The notes: generated by a model not told the origin, from the sequence alone. DNA of 64,000 nucleotides from JAJFFW01 sp038531315 (GCA_038531315.1 JBCBBT010000003.1:1-64000), one strand, 5' to 3'. Counted from the stretch's first letter, positions 37,943 to 46,591 are shown. Made by a program: numbers and translations.

Positions 37943-38862
37943 TGGAAACCCGCGCTTCATACGTCATCATCGGCGCGTTCGTCTTTATCGTCGTCGCGGG
38001 CATGCTCGGCTACATCATCCTGCAAACCCAGAGCCAGGGCGAATTTGACGAATATGATGTGGTCTTCAGGGACCGCGTTTCCGGCCTCACCGTCGGCGCG
38101 CAGGTCAGTTTCAACGGCATCCAGAAAGGCGAAGTTGAAACACTGACGATCGATCAGGAGGACCCGTCCGTCGTTGTCGCGCGCGTGCGCGTCGAGCGCG
38201 ACACCCCGATCAAGACCGACACCAAAGCCGAGCTTGAACTGGTCGGCTTCACCGGGCTTGCAATCATTCAGTTTATCGGCGGCAGCCCGGACCAGCCTTT
38301 GTTGAAGGACACCATCCGGGGCGTGCCCTCGATTGAGGCCTCGGCCGGCGGCATCGCGCAGATTTTCGAAGGCTCCAACAATGTGATCGCCGCAGCGAGC
38401 CGGCTGTTGTCCGACGACAATATTCAGCACTTTGACGATATCATGGCCGGCGTCGACACGATCATCACCGCCGTCGCGGAGGAAGAAGAAAGCCTCGGCG
38501 CAACGGTCAAAAACCTCGCCGAAATCACCGAAGACATCGCCAGCATGACCGAGCAACTCGATCAGACGCTCGCCAAGCTCGATGCGCTGATCGGCGATGA
38601 TGCGAAAGGCGCGCTCGTCGAGGCGGAAGCGACGATGGCCGAAGCGCGCGCCTTGTTGAAGGATTTGCGCGGCGTTGTTGACGAAAACCGTGAACCGCTC
38701 GCCGCTTTCACCGATCAGGGCCTTGCCCAGGTCGGGCCGGCCATGGTCGAGGCGCGCCGCGTTTTCCGCACGCTCGATCAGGTGTTGCGCGAGATTGACC
38801 GGGATGCGCGCGGGTATCTGTTGGGGGATTCAGCGCCGCGTTATGAGGCGACACAAGAATAA
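37942..38862 (+). CDS. mlaD: MlaD-family (MCE domain) lipid-transport protein
   Basis: A 306-residue bitopic protein. A membrane helix (YVIIGAFVFIVVAGMLGYIIL) is followed by an MCE domain with FRDRVSGLTVGAQVSFNGIQKGEV and VGFTGLAIIQFIGG. The C-terminal ~150 residues are helical and acidic and could project toward the outer membrane. MCE proteins form hexameric channels for phospholipids. A second, shorter MlaD-type gene lies at 53171-53689. Confidence 0.93.
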   Translation: METRASYVIIGAFVFIVVAGMLGYIILQTQSQGEFDEYDVVFRDRVSGLTVGAQVSFNGIQKGEVETLTIDQEDPSVVVARVRVERDTPIKTDTKAELELVGFTGLAIIQFIGGSPDQPLLKDTIRGVPSIEASAGGIAQIFEGSNNVIAAASRLLSDDNIQHFDDIMAGVDTIITAVAEEEESLGATVKNLAEITEDIASMTEQLDQTLAKLDALIGDDAKGALVEAEATMAEARALLKDLRGVVDENREPLAAFTDQGLAQVGPAMVEARRVFRTLDQVLREIDRDARGYLLGDSAPRYEATQE

Positions 38863-38924
38863 CAAGACCGCAGGGCGCGGCGTTTAATCAGTATCGGTTG
38901 TGTTTTGAGGAGCCGGGGGCGTTG

Positions 38925-39548
38925 ATGAAAAAGACTTTAAGAGCCTTGTTTGTTGCGCTCGCGGCGGGGACCGCGTCGGCCTGCGTCAACGTTCTGCCGG
39001 ACGTTGCGCCGCCTTCTGCGCGTTACACGATACCGCCGGTGACATTTGCGGGCGAGGCGGGCGCGCCGGTCAATTGGTCTCTCGCGATCGCCGACCCCAC
39101 AGCCTCGCGGGCTTTCGATACAGCGCAGATCGCGCTGAGCCGCGCGCCGGGACAGATCGAATATTACGCCAATGGCGAATGGGCGGACCGTTCAACCCAG
39201 ATGGTGCGGCTGGCGCTGGTGCGCAGTTTTGAAAATACCGGCCGCATTCTCGACGTCGGCGACAGCATTTCCATGCCCGGCGCCGATTATATTCTGCGCA
39301 CGGATTTACGGTCCTTTCAGGTGCATTACGAGCGCGGCGCGCCGGTCGTCGAAACGGCGATTTTCGCAAAGCTCGTAAACCGGCGCGGTAAAGTCCTGGC
39401 GTCGCGGCTGTTCTCGCAAAAAGCGCCGGTTGACCGCGACAATGTCGCCGAAGTCGGGCAGGCTTTTAACGCCGCCTCGCAAGATGTCTTGCGCGAGATT
39501 GTCAACTGGACGCTGTCAGCGCAGTCGCTCGAGGACGCCGCCAGTTAG
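38925..39548 (+). CDS. ABC-type transport auxiliary lipoprotein (PqiC/ABC_trans_aux type)
   Basis: About 207 residues from ATG 38925. The first 20 residues form a signal with the cysteine at position 20 (GTASAC), a loose lipobox. The mature part contains YTIPPVTFAGEAG, NWSLAIADPTASRAFDTAQIALS, and WADRSTQMVRLALVRSFENTGRILDVG, which resemble the auxiliary outer-membrane lipoprotein that ends many mla/pqi operons. It would dock the transport complex to the outer membrane. The frame from 38898 is a less likely start. Confidence 0.8.
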   Translation: MKKTLRALFVALAAGTASACVNVLPDVAPPSARYTIPPVTFAGEAGAPVNWSLAIADPTASRAFDTAQIALSRAPGQIEYYANGEWADRSTQMVRLALVRSFENTGRILDVGDSISMPGADYILRTDLRSFQVHYERGAPVVETAIFAKLVNRRGKVLASRLFSQKAPVDRDNVAEVGQAFNAASQDVLREIVNWTLSAQSLEDAAS

Positions 39549-39602
39549 GCGCCGCCCCGCCATCGCCGCTTAAAAATCACGGCTTTTCATGGGCGTCGCG
39601 CT

Positions 39603-42074
39603 CTAGGCGAAATAGCCGACCGTCGCCCCGATCAGGAGATAAACCCGCCCAAGCGGCGAGGAGAGATACTCCTCCAGCTCCTCATCGGCCGTGTCGGACG
39701 TTGTTGCGTCTTCAAGCAGGCTTTCAAAGCCTTGCAGAAATTTGTGGATCGCGCGTTCGAATTCCTTGTCGCGCGCCGATTCGCTCCGTATGCGCCGCTT
39801 CACGTCGTTCTCGTTGAGCCGCAGGATGCGGTTGGCGAAAACATTGCGGTCGCCCCGCTCGAAGCGCTCGACCAGCGCCGGCGGCGGTTCGCCATAAAGC
39901 CGCGTTTCCAGATTGCGGCTGAAGTCCTGTAGCTCGTGAACGATCCGGATCGCCTTGTCGGCGTCCGCGTCGGCGTCGTCACTGTCGCTGTTGCTGGCGC
40001 TGGCGCGCGCGATGTCCTTGCGGGGGGCCGCACCCTCTGCGCTTTCAGCGCGCTGCTGTGCGGCGGGTTTGTCGCTCGCCGGCGCGCCCGGTCCCCGCGT
40101 TGTTTGTGGCGCCGCTTTGGCGGCTGTCTTCAGGTCGAGCGGCTCGCCGTCGTCGGCGGCGTCAAGAATTTCCCGCCATGAGACATCGCCCTTGGCTTTG
40201 GGGGCCGGTTTTCGCGCCTGTTGGCGTTGCGCCGATTTTGGCGCGCGCGGCGCCGGCGCTTCGCCGGACGGCGGCGTTGTTTTCGAGGCCGGGCGGCGCT
40301 CGGCAATATCGCGGGCGAGTTCTTCAAGGCGATCCGTGTCCGGACCGGGCGCTCTCTGCTCGCGCGGGAGCGCCGCGGGACGGCGCGCAGCGCCGCCTTT
40401 CAGCGACAGGACGTCGGCCTCGCGCGCGCCGCCGCGTTCGGGAGACGCAAAGAGCAGGGGTGCCGGCGTCGCCGCCAAATTTTCGGCGGCGTCGGCCTGG
40501 GCTTTCGACAAACCGGCGAGGCGTTCGGTCTGCGCCGCGATGGCGTCCGCGAGGCGATCCGCCCGCTGACGTTGTTCCTCGATGAGGGATTCAAGACGGG
40601 CGTTTTCTTTTTCAAGCGCGGCGCGCGCCTCGCTCAGCGCTTTATTGCGGGCCTCAATCGTTTCACGGGCTTTGAGGGCGGCGCCGTCCGCACTGGCGGC
40701 GGCCGCATCGGCGCTTTCTTGCAGCGCGCCGGCGGCGCTTTTGATCTCGTCGGCGGTTTGCGCTGTTGTCTCGGCCGCGGCGCGGGCGCTTTCCTGGGCC
40801 TCGCGGGCGGCGTCGCCGGCGGCGGCGGCGCTTTGCGCGGCCTTGTCGAGGGCGTCTTTTGAAAGTGCAGCGAGGGTGTCGCCGGTTTCCTGCGCGCCGC
40901 CCGCCGCCGTCGCCGCGTCAGCCGCAGCGGCGCGTGTTCGCTCGGCGCTCGCTTCCAGCGCGCTCGCCGACGCCTGGAAGGTGTTGTCGGCGCCTTTGAC
41001 GGCGTCGTTGAGCGATTGGAAGCTGGTCAGCGCCTTGCTGGCGGCGGCTTCAAGGCGCGAAAGCCGCTCGTCGAGATCGGTTTCGGCCCGCGCGGAAAGA
41101 TCGCTCGCCTCGCCCATAGCGACGACGCCCGCCTGGGCGCGTTCGGCGATGGCGGTGGCGAAGGCGTCGGCTTGCGCGTTCAGGTTCTCGGTCAGCTCAA
41201 TCAGTCTTGAGCGTTCCTCGGCGACCTTGCCGACTGCCCCGCTGGCGCGCTGCTCAATGGCCGCGCCCGCATGTTCGATGGCGGTCACATGGTTGCGAAT
41301 CATCGCCTCAACGGCGGCGAGGCTCTGCAAGGCGCCGTCGACGCCAGTGTTCAGCGCCTCCATTTGCCCGCGAACCGCTAAGCCAACAGATTCAGCGTTG
41401 TAGACGGCGCTCTTGTCGGGCTGGATGAACTGTTGTGCGGCCGATGCAATGAATTGCGCCGCGTGCAACATCTTGAACGCGTGAGAGAGAATATATCCGC
41501 ACAGGAAAATCAACGCCGGCACGAACACCGTGACGAGGGCGTGCTCCGGACCGAAGAAGCTGAAAAATGTGCGCAGCCAGTCGAAGCTGAAGAAGGCGGC
41601 CAGCCATCCGTTCGAGGCGCCGTATAGATCAAGATGCGCCCAAAAGGCCCCGACCGGCCAGCCGATCGCCATAAAGAAGAAAAGAAAGATCGCGCCCCAA
41701 CTCGTTGTTTGCCATACCTGACGGCTGAGCGCGTTCCAGTTTCGATGGGGGGCGGAGAGCGGCTGCAACGGCGTCGCCGCCTCTTGCGCAGCGGCAAGCT
41801 CTGCGCCGGCGCCGGTCGCCGTCAGGGGCGGGGCGCTTTGTCCCTGCGCGGCCGCCGGCGCTTTTTCCCCGCTGTCTTCCATGATGTCAGCCTCGACAAT
41901 TGACTGGAACCGGACCCGCGACGGGGCTGGCGCGCCGCCGGCGCGCGCGCCGTCGCCATTGACGCGATCTGGCCCCATCTGATCCGAACCTGTGTGAACC
42001 GGTCCCGTGCGATCTGTACTTGCGTCGATGGCCTTGCTGTCAGGCGTCATCGTGACCGGTTCGTCGTCCCGCAC
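39603..42074 (-). CDS. Large membrane-anchored coiled-coil protein with conserved C-terminal domain
   Basis: An 823-residue protein. An N-terminal acidic/low-complexity stretch (1-110) is followed by two membrane helices (about 126-146 and 179-197), a long Ala/Glu-rich coiled coil (about 230-560), a Pro/Arg-rich linker, and a C-terminal domain of ~180 residues containing SWREILDAADDGEPLDL and PPALVERFERGDRNVFANRI. The layout (two helices, then long coiled coil) resembles alphaproteobacterial polarity or cell-envelope organisers such as TipN, but I see no diagnostic identity. The start is GTG 42074 with AAGGA 8 nt before it. It is convergent with the lipoprotein gene of the mla operon. Function not assigned. 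Confidence 0.75.
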   Translation of the reverse strand: MRDDEPVTMTPDSKAIDASTDRTGPVHTGSDQMGPDRVNGDGARAGGAPAPSRVRFQSIVEADIMEDSGEKAPAAAQGQSAPPLTATGAGAELAAAQEAATPLQPLSAPHRNWNALSRQVWQTTSWGAIFLFFFMAIGWPVGAFWAHLDLYGASNGWLAAFFSFDWLRTFFSFFGPEHALVTVFVPALIFLCGYILSHAFKMLHAAQFIASAAQQFIQPDKSAVYNAESVGLAVRGQMEALNTGVDGALQSLAAVEAMIRNHVTAIEHAGAAIEQRASGAVGKVAEERSRLIELTENLNAQADAFATAIAERAQAGVVAMGEASDLSARAETDLDERLSRLEAAASKALTSFQSLNDAVKGADNTFQASASALEASAERTRAAAADAATAAGGAQETGDTLAALSKDALDKAAQSAAAAGDAAREAQESARAAAETTAQTADEIKSAAGALQESADAAAASADGAALKARETIEARNKALSEARAALEKENARLESLIEEQRQRADRLADAIAAQTERLAGLSKAQADAAENLAATPAPLLFASPERGGAREADVLSLKGGAARRPAALPREQRAPGPDTDRLEELARDIAERRPASKTTPPSGEAPAPRAPKSAQRQQARKPAPKAKGDVSWREILDAADDGEPLDLKTAAKAAPQTTRGPGAPASDKPAAQQRAESAEGAAPRKDIARASASNSDSDDADADADKAIRIVHELQDFSRNLETRLYGEPPPALVERFERGDRNVFANRILRLNENDVKRRIRSESARDKEFERAIHKFLQGFESLLEDATTSDTADEELEEYLSSPLGRVYLLIGATVGYFA

Positions 42075-42092
42075 TGGACGGTCCTTATTGTT

Positions 42093-42124
42093 GATCGCGA
42101 TTTTCGTGGATCGCGATTTTCCTG
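42093..42124 (+). repeat. 16-bp tandem repeat in the leader of the coiled-coil gene
   Basis: GATCGCGATTTTCGTG is followed directly by GATCGCGATTTTCCTG (15 of 16 identical). The repeat contains the palindrome TCGCGA and sits about 20 bp upstream of the coiled-coil gene start (reading minus). It could be a pair of operator half-sites. Confidence 0.7.
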
Positions 42125-42277
42125 ATCCAAAGCCTCATCGCATAGCGGATTTTGCGCCCCAGTCCAAACCTTGTTCGCCGCGCAGCGCAGAAATTTCAGG
42201 ACGCGCAGGATTTCTGACTGCTTGAGAATCCTTCTACGCTCCAAAACTGCTGCGGTTGGGGAAAAGATGCGTCGTCG

Positions 42278-43045
42278 ATGCGAGAACGGCTGAAAATTAT
42301 CATTGAGAGCGGCGCGTTTCAGGCGGTCGTGCTGATTGCGATTATCGTCAACGCGATCATCCTTGGCGCGGAAACGCTCCCCGACGTCAAACAGAGCTTT
42401 GGCGGGCCGCTGCAGATGATCGACCGTGCGATCATCTATGGCTTCACGGCTGAAATTGCGTTGCGCATCATCGCTTATCGCGCCGACTACTTCAAAAACG
42501 GCTGGAACATCTTTGATTTCATTATCGTGATCGTCTCGCTTGCGGCGGCGACCAGCGGTCTCGCCGCGATCCGCGCCTTCCGGGTGCTGAGGGTTTTGCG
42601 CCTGGTCACGGCGGTGCCGCGCATGCGGGTTGTCGTCTCGGCGCTGCTCGACGCCATTCCCGGCATCGCCTCGGTGGGGCTGATCGTGATTTTGATCGTC
42701 TACGTCTTCGCGGTGATCGCCGCCAATCTTTACGGCGCGGAACACCAGGCGCTGTTCGGCGACGTCTTTTCCGCGATGTACACGCTGTTCCAGGTGATGA
42801 CGCTTGAAGGCTGGCCCGATATCGCCGCCGAGGTCAGCGAGACGCATCCGAATTCTTGGATCTTCTTTTTGACCTTCGTTCTGATCGCGACCTTCACCAT
42901 GCTGAACTTGTTTGTGGCGATTGTTGTGCGCGTGGTGGAGGAGGACTCTGACACCTTCGTTCACGACATGATCGAAAAGACCAATAAAATCAGCGACGAT
43001 GTGACGGAGATTAAAGCGGCGCTTGATGAGCTGCGCCGCCGCTGA
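42278..43045 (+). CDS. Voltage-gated-type ion channel (NaChBac-like, single domain)
   Basis: A 255-residue six-helix subunit that would assemble as a tetramer. The S4 segment AIRAFRVLRVLRLVTAVPRMR (99-117) has regularly spaced arginines, and the selectivity filter is MTLEGWPDI (TLEGW 175-179). NaChBac-type sodium channels have LES/W; here the middle residue is Gly, so ion preference is unclear. The C-terminus (DSDTFVHDMIEKTNKISDDVTEIKAALDELRRR) is a coiled-coil tetramerisation tail. The ATG has no strong Shine-Dalgarno. It lies divergent from the coiled-coil gene. Confidence 0.88.
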   Translation: MRERLKIIIESGAFQAVVLIAIIVNAIILGAETLPDVKQSFGGPLQMIDRAIIYGFTAEIALRIIAYRADYFKNGWNIFDFIIVIVSLAAATSGLAAIRAFRVLRVLRLVTAVPRMRVVVSALLDAIPGIASVGLIVILIVYVFAVIAANLYGAEHQALFGDVFSAMYTLFQVMTLEGWPDIAAEVSETHPNSWIFFLTFVLIATFTMLNLFVAIVVRVVEEDSDTFVHDMIEKTNKISDDVTEIKAALDELRRR

Positions 43046-43051
43046 AACGCC

Positions 43052-44278
43052 CTAGCTTGCGTAAAAGCGCCGTTTCGCGGCGAGGGCGCGCTGGCGCAGG
43101 AAGGCGTTCGCGAGCGGGCGCGAGGTCAGCCGCGCGGCGATGACGCCGGCGGCGACGGCGAGCGCGCCGACGGTCAGGATTGCGTCCTGATCAACGAGCG
43201 CGGCGTTGCCGAACAGCATCATCAGGAAAAGCGCAGACGCCGCGCCGGGCGCGCCGCCGAACCATGCGAGGAATGCTTGCGACTCGCGCGGCAGGCTCGG
43301 CGTCTGCAGGATCGCAAGGCGCGGGCCCGCGCGCATGACCGTGACCGCAGCGACCGCAAAGACAATCGACAACAGATCGGCTTGCAGGATGCGCGGTGCA
43401 AACAGACATCCGAACGCAAAGTAAGCGGCGGGCGCAACGCCTTGTTCAACCGCGCGCCGCAGGCGCAGGCGCGACGAGGTGAGGGCGCCGGTTTCCTCGC
43501 CCCATAAAAGCCCGGCCGAAAGCGCGGCGATCAGCGCATCGCCGGCAACGAGCTTTGCGACGGCGAACGAGACGACGCCGGCGGCGATTGCAAATTTTCC
43601 ATCGGCGCGCTGCATCGCGGTGCGCGTGCGCCGGCGCAGGGCGTTGCCGAACCGGGCGACGCCTAGGCCGATGGCGCCGCCAAGCGCAAATCCTTTCAGG
43701 ACGCCGAGGCTCGCCTGCAATAACGGTCCCGCCGCAGGCTCGTGCGCGCCCGGCGAGGTTGCAAGCGCCGCCAACAACAACGCAACCGGGGCGCCAAAAG
43801 CGATAATCGCCGCGCTCTCCAGCCGAACAGCGGCTTTGATTTCCGCCGGCGCCGGCGCATTGATCACCGCCCGTCGGTCAAAGGCGGCGCCATTGATCAT
43901 CAGCGCCGCCCCGAGCAACAGCGCGGACGCCAGCGTCAATTGCGGCAGCAACACAAACGCGGCGAGCGAACAAACCAATAGAAATAACGGCGCGCCGCCG
44001 ATCGTCAGGCGAAAGGCCGCCGGACAGCGGCCCGCAAAGCGGCTGACGCGAAACTGGGCCGCCGACGCGAACGCCAGCGCCGCGAGCCCCGCTTCCGCCG
44101 CGCCCGCCATCGCTTCCATGGGCGCAAACGGCAATTCGACGGCGCGATAAAAGAGCGATAACGCCGCCCCCGCCAGCATCAACAGGGCCGGCGCCGATGC
44201 GGCGCGCCGCCCCGCGGCGGTCGTGGACAGACTCAGGATGCATACGGCGGCGAATGCCGCCGGGCCCCATAAGCTCAT
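43052..44278 (-). CDS. Monovalent cation/proton antiporter-like membrane protein with altered ion-binding motif
   Basis: A 408-residue protein with about 12 hydrophobic helices in a CPA-type exchanger pattern. The spacing from LLGAALMINGAAFDRRAV to VRLESAAIIAF (E154 S155) matches the two core blocks of CPA1 exchangers, normally ..TDPVAV.. and ..ESLLND... The acidic ND pair that binds the ion is replaced by I158-I159, and only one Asp (FDRRAV) remains in the first block. Either a degenerate paralogue or a transporter with a different coupling site. It converges on the channel gene with 6 bp between stops. Confidence 0.72.
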   Translation of the reverse strand: MSLWGPAAFAAVCILSLSTTAAGRRAASAPALLMLAGAALSLFYRAVELPFAPMEAMAGAAEAGLAALAFASAAQFRVSRFAGRCPAAFRLTIGGAPLFLLVCSLAAFVLLPQLTLASALLLGAALMINGAAFDRRAVINAPAPAEIKAAVRLESAAIIAFGAPVALLLAALATSPGAHEPAAGPLLQASLGVLKGFALGGAIGLGVARFGNALRRRTRTAMQRADGKFAIAAGVVSFAVAKLVAGDALIAALSAGLLWGEETGALTSSRLRLRRAVEQGVAPAAYFAFGCLFAPRILQADLLSIVFAVAAVTVMRAGPRLAILQTPSLPRESQAFLAWFGGAPGAASALFLMMLFGNAALVDQDAILTVGALAVAAGVIAARLTSRPLANAFLRQRALAAKRRFYAS

Positions 44279-44655
44279 TTCAAGGACACCTCATCAAAAC
44301 CGAGACCGCCGTTACCGCCAGCGCTCGTTTTTGTTCCGACCCCGCCCCATACCCCGTTGCGGCGACTAAATGATTACGTTTTCGCGTTTAATGCGTGACG
44401 CGAATACCGAATCACAAGTCGGAAAATGAATTGATCCGCTCACAAATGCAAACCTAATTTCTTAAAATACCGGTATTTTTTCGATTGGTCCCCACAATGC
44501 GGGGAAACGTTTGCGACAAATTGTAGGAAATTTTTCCGCATGCGGTGCGACGGCCTTATGATCCGCCGCTCGACCAGCGCGACGGTCTTGACCATCAAGG
44601 CGCCGCGTCAAAGGCGCCCGCTCATTTTTGAGGGCGCAACAGGAACGGAAAGAGT
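44279..44655. other. Intergenic region with AT-rich segment and palindrome
   Basis: A 377-bp divergent region between the antiporter-like and holin-like genes. The segment 44370-44530 is distinctly AT-rich compared with its neighbours and holds a perfect palindrome (44464-44479) and a small hairpin (44489-44505, stem TCCCC/GGGGA). I see no convincing gene in it. Confidence 0.6.
44464..44479. promoter_or_regulatory. Perfect 16-bp palindrome (AAAATACC|GGTATTTT)
   Basis: A fully symmetric 16-bp sequence without a spacer, located about 190 bp before both flanking starts. It could be a repressor or activator operator. Two further T's follow its right arm; a weak terminator is possible but the GC core is only 4 bp. 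Confidence 0.55.
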
Positions 44656-44661
44656 TTGGCC

Positions 44662-45276
44662 ATGGCGAAAGACGACACAACATCCGAACGCAAGCGGAAA
44701 CAAGGCCGCGGGCGGATCAAACGCGCAATCGCGGACGCGGCGCCGCAATTGGCGCACGCGCTGGGCGGGCCGCTCGCCGGTGCGGCGGTCTCGGCGATTG
44801 CGCGCGCTGTTTTGGGCCGCGAAGCGGTTAGCGACGCCGAACTTGAGCGCGCGCTGCAAACGGCGAGCCCCGAACAGCTGATCGCCTTGCGCGAAGCTGA
44901 CCATGCGTTTCGGATCGCGCTGCGCAACGCCGCTGTCGAAGAAGAACGCATTCACGCCGGCGATCGCGACAGCGCGCGCAAGCGTCAGCAATTGATGGAC
45001 GACTGGGCGCCGTCGGTGCTCGGGGTTCTGATCATCTGCGGATTTTTCGTCGTGCTTGGCGTCATGGTCGCGCGCAAACTGCCGGCGGGCGCGGAAACGG
45101 AATTTTCAATCATGCTCGGCGCGCTGGCGACCATGACGGCGGCGGTGGTCAATTATTTTTTCGGATCCTCCGCCGGCTCAAAAGAAAAGACGCGGCTCAT
45201 GTATGCGCCGCGCCCCCAGGCGCCGCTTTCTGCGGGCGCGGTCGGCGATCGCGACAGCGCGCCGATTGCAGAGTGA
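44662..45276 (+). CDS. Holin-like small membrane protein (3TM-holin-type)
   Basis: A 204-residue protein. A basic N-terminus (KRKQGRGRIKRAI) and a helical charged region (AELERALQTASPEQLIALREADHAFRIALRNAAVEEERIHAGDRDSARKRQQL) precede two hydrophobic segments (PSVLGVLIICGFFVVLGVMV and MLGALATMTAAVVNYFFGSSAGSKEKT). The pattern of a D..SAR.RQQ stretch, a membrane pair and a GSSAGSKEK tail matches phage or GTA 3TM-holin relatives, which I infer from memory of the family. The start is ATG 44662 (GGAAAGAG upstream) or TTG 44656. A lytic transglycosylase gene follows two genes later. Confidence 0.6.
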   Translation: MAKDDTTSERKRKQGRGRIKRAIADAAPQLAHALGGPLAGAAVSAIARAVLGREAVSDAELERALQTASPEQLIALREADHAFRIALRNAAVEEERIHAGDRDSARKRQQLMDDWAPSVLGVLIICGFFVVLGVMVARKLPAGAETEFSIMLGALATMTAAVVNYFFGSSAGSKEKTRLMYAPRPQAPLSAGAVGDRDSAPIAE

Positions 45277-45311
45277 TTTTCGAGCGCGTAAGGCGTGCCG
45301 GGCAAGTGCGC

Positions 45312-45359
45312 AGTTGCGCACGTGTTGAGTTGCGCGCGTGTGTAGTCGCGCGATCAGGC
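45312..45359 (+). repeat. 16-bp degenerate tandem repeat upstream of thiO
   Basis: Three adjacent units begin AGTTGCGCACGTGTTG, AGTTGCGCGCGTGTGT and AGTCGCGCGATCAGGC. The first two match at 13 of 16 positions. They occupy most of the leader before the thiO ATG at 45380. Confidence 0.6.
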
Positions 45360-45379
45360 GCCAGGCGGTTTTCATTATC

Positions 45380-46591
45380 ATGACGGCATCGAGCGATACG
45401 ATCATTGTGGGCGGCGGCGTCATCGGCATGGCGCTCGCCTGGCGCCTGCGCGCGCGCGGGGGCGCCGTGACCGTCATCGATGCGGGCGGTCCCGCCGCGA
45501 CGCGCGCCGCTGCGGGCATGCTCGCGCCGTCGTTTGAAAAAACCGCGGGCCCGCTCGCCGGCGCGCTTTACAACGCCGGCGTCGACAGTCTCCATCGATG
45601 GCGCGGGTTCGCGCGCGATCTCAATATTGAAGCCAATGTTGAAACAAACGCGCAGAAAATTGCGCAAGCCCCTTCAACGACGGACGAGGGGCCGCGCAAC
45701 GCGATCGATTACCGCGCCGAAGGCATCATCGGCGCCGCGTTTTCCGGCGAAGCGTGCGACCGGTTAAAGCGCGACCACGACGCGCTCGAAAAACAAGGCG
45801 CCGCCGTCCGCTGGCTCGACGCTGACGCCGCGCGCCGCCATGAGCCGGCGCTCGCTGACACGGTGCAAGGCGCTTTGTTGGCGCCGGATGACGGACAGGT
45901 CGATCCGCCCGCGACGCTCGCCGCCTTGCAAGCGGCGTTTGAAAAGCGTGGCGGGCGCCTCCTGCGCGCGGCGAAAGTCGTCCGCCTTTTGACATCCAAG
46001 GGGCGCATCGAAGGCGTGCGCCTCGCCGATCGCAGTGAACTTTTTGCGCGCACTGTCGTGCTCGCCGCGGGCGTTTCCGCCGCTGCGTTGGTCCCGCGTT
46101 TATCCCGCGCCTCTGCGCGTGATCGCGGCCCAGATGGCGCGCCGGCGCTCTTCCCGGTGAAAGGCGATGCATTAGCACTCGCCGGCGATGGGCTCGCCCT
46201 TCAGCGCACGATCCGCACCGAGGGCGCTTATATCTGTCCGAAATCGGACGGGCGGATTGTCATCGGCGCCAGCGAAACCCCCCATGACGCGACGCTTGTC
46301 CCCGATGACGAGACGATTGCGGCGCTGCGCGAGGCGGCGACTGGCGTCGTGCCGGGGCTCGCGGGATTGCGTGAGTGGGCGCGCTGGGCCGGATTGCGTC
46401 CGGCGACCAGCGACAGGGCGCCGATTGTCGGCCCCGATCCGGAAATTAGCGGGCTCTTTTACGCGCTTGGCCATTTTCGCAACGGCGTTCTGCTGGCGCC
46501 GCTGACCGCCGACATTCTGGCGGACCGGATCGCGGACGGCGCGCTGTCGCACTGGTTTATACCGTTTTCGATTGAGCGCTTCGATCCATGA
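45380..46591 (+). CDS. thiO: Glycine oxidase ThiO (FAD-dependent)
   Basis: A 403-residue FAD enzyme that oxidises glycine to the imine used for thiazole synthesis in aerobes. The dinucleotide-binding motif IIVGGGVIGMALAWRL (GGGVIG at 11-16) begins the protein, and WLDADAARRHEPAL, ALLAPDDGQVDPPATLAAL, VLAAGVSAAAL and FYALGHFRNGVLLAPLTADILA are D-amino-acid-oxidase/ThiO blocks. thiS-thiG occur 11 kb away in this window on the same strand, supporting the role. ATG 45380 is chosen over 45338 for homology. The last bases overlap a possible upstream start of the transglycosylase frame at 46588. Confidence 0.87.
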   Translation: MTASSDTIIVGGGVIGMALAWRLRARGGAVTVIDAGGPAATRAAAGMLAPSFEKTAGPLAGALYNAGVDSLHRWRGFARDLNIEANVETNAQKIAQAPSTTDEGPRNAIDYRAEGIIGAAFSGEACDRLKRDHDALEKQGAAVRWLDADAARRHEPALADTVQGALLAPDDGQVDPPATLAALQAAFEKRGGRLLRAAKVVRLLTSKGRIEGVRLADRSELFARTVVLAAGVSAAALVPRLSRASARDRGPDGAPALFPVKGDALALAGDGLALQRTIRTEGAYICPKSDGRIVIGASETPHDATLVPDDETIAALREAATGVVPGLAGLREWARWAGLRPATSDRAPIVGPDPEISGLFYALGHFRNGVLLAPLTADILADRIADGALSHWFIPFSIERFDP

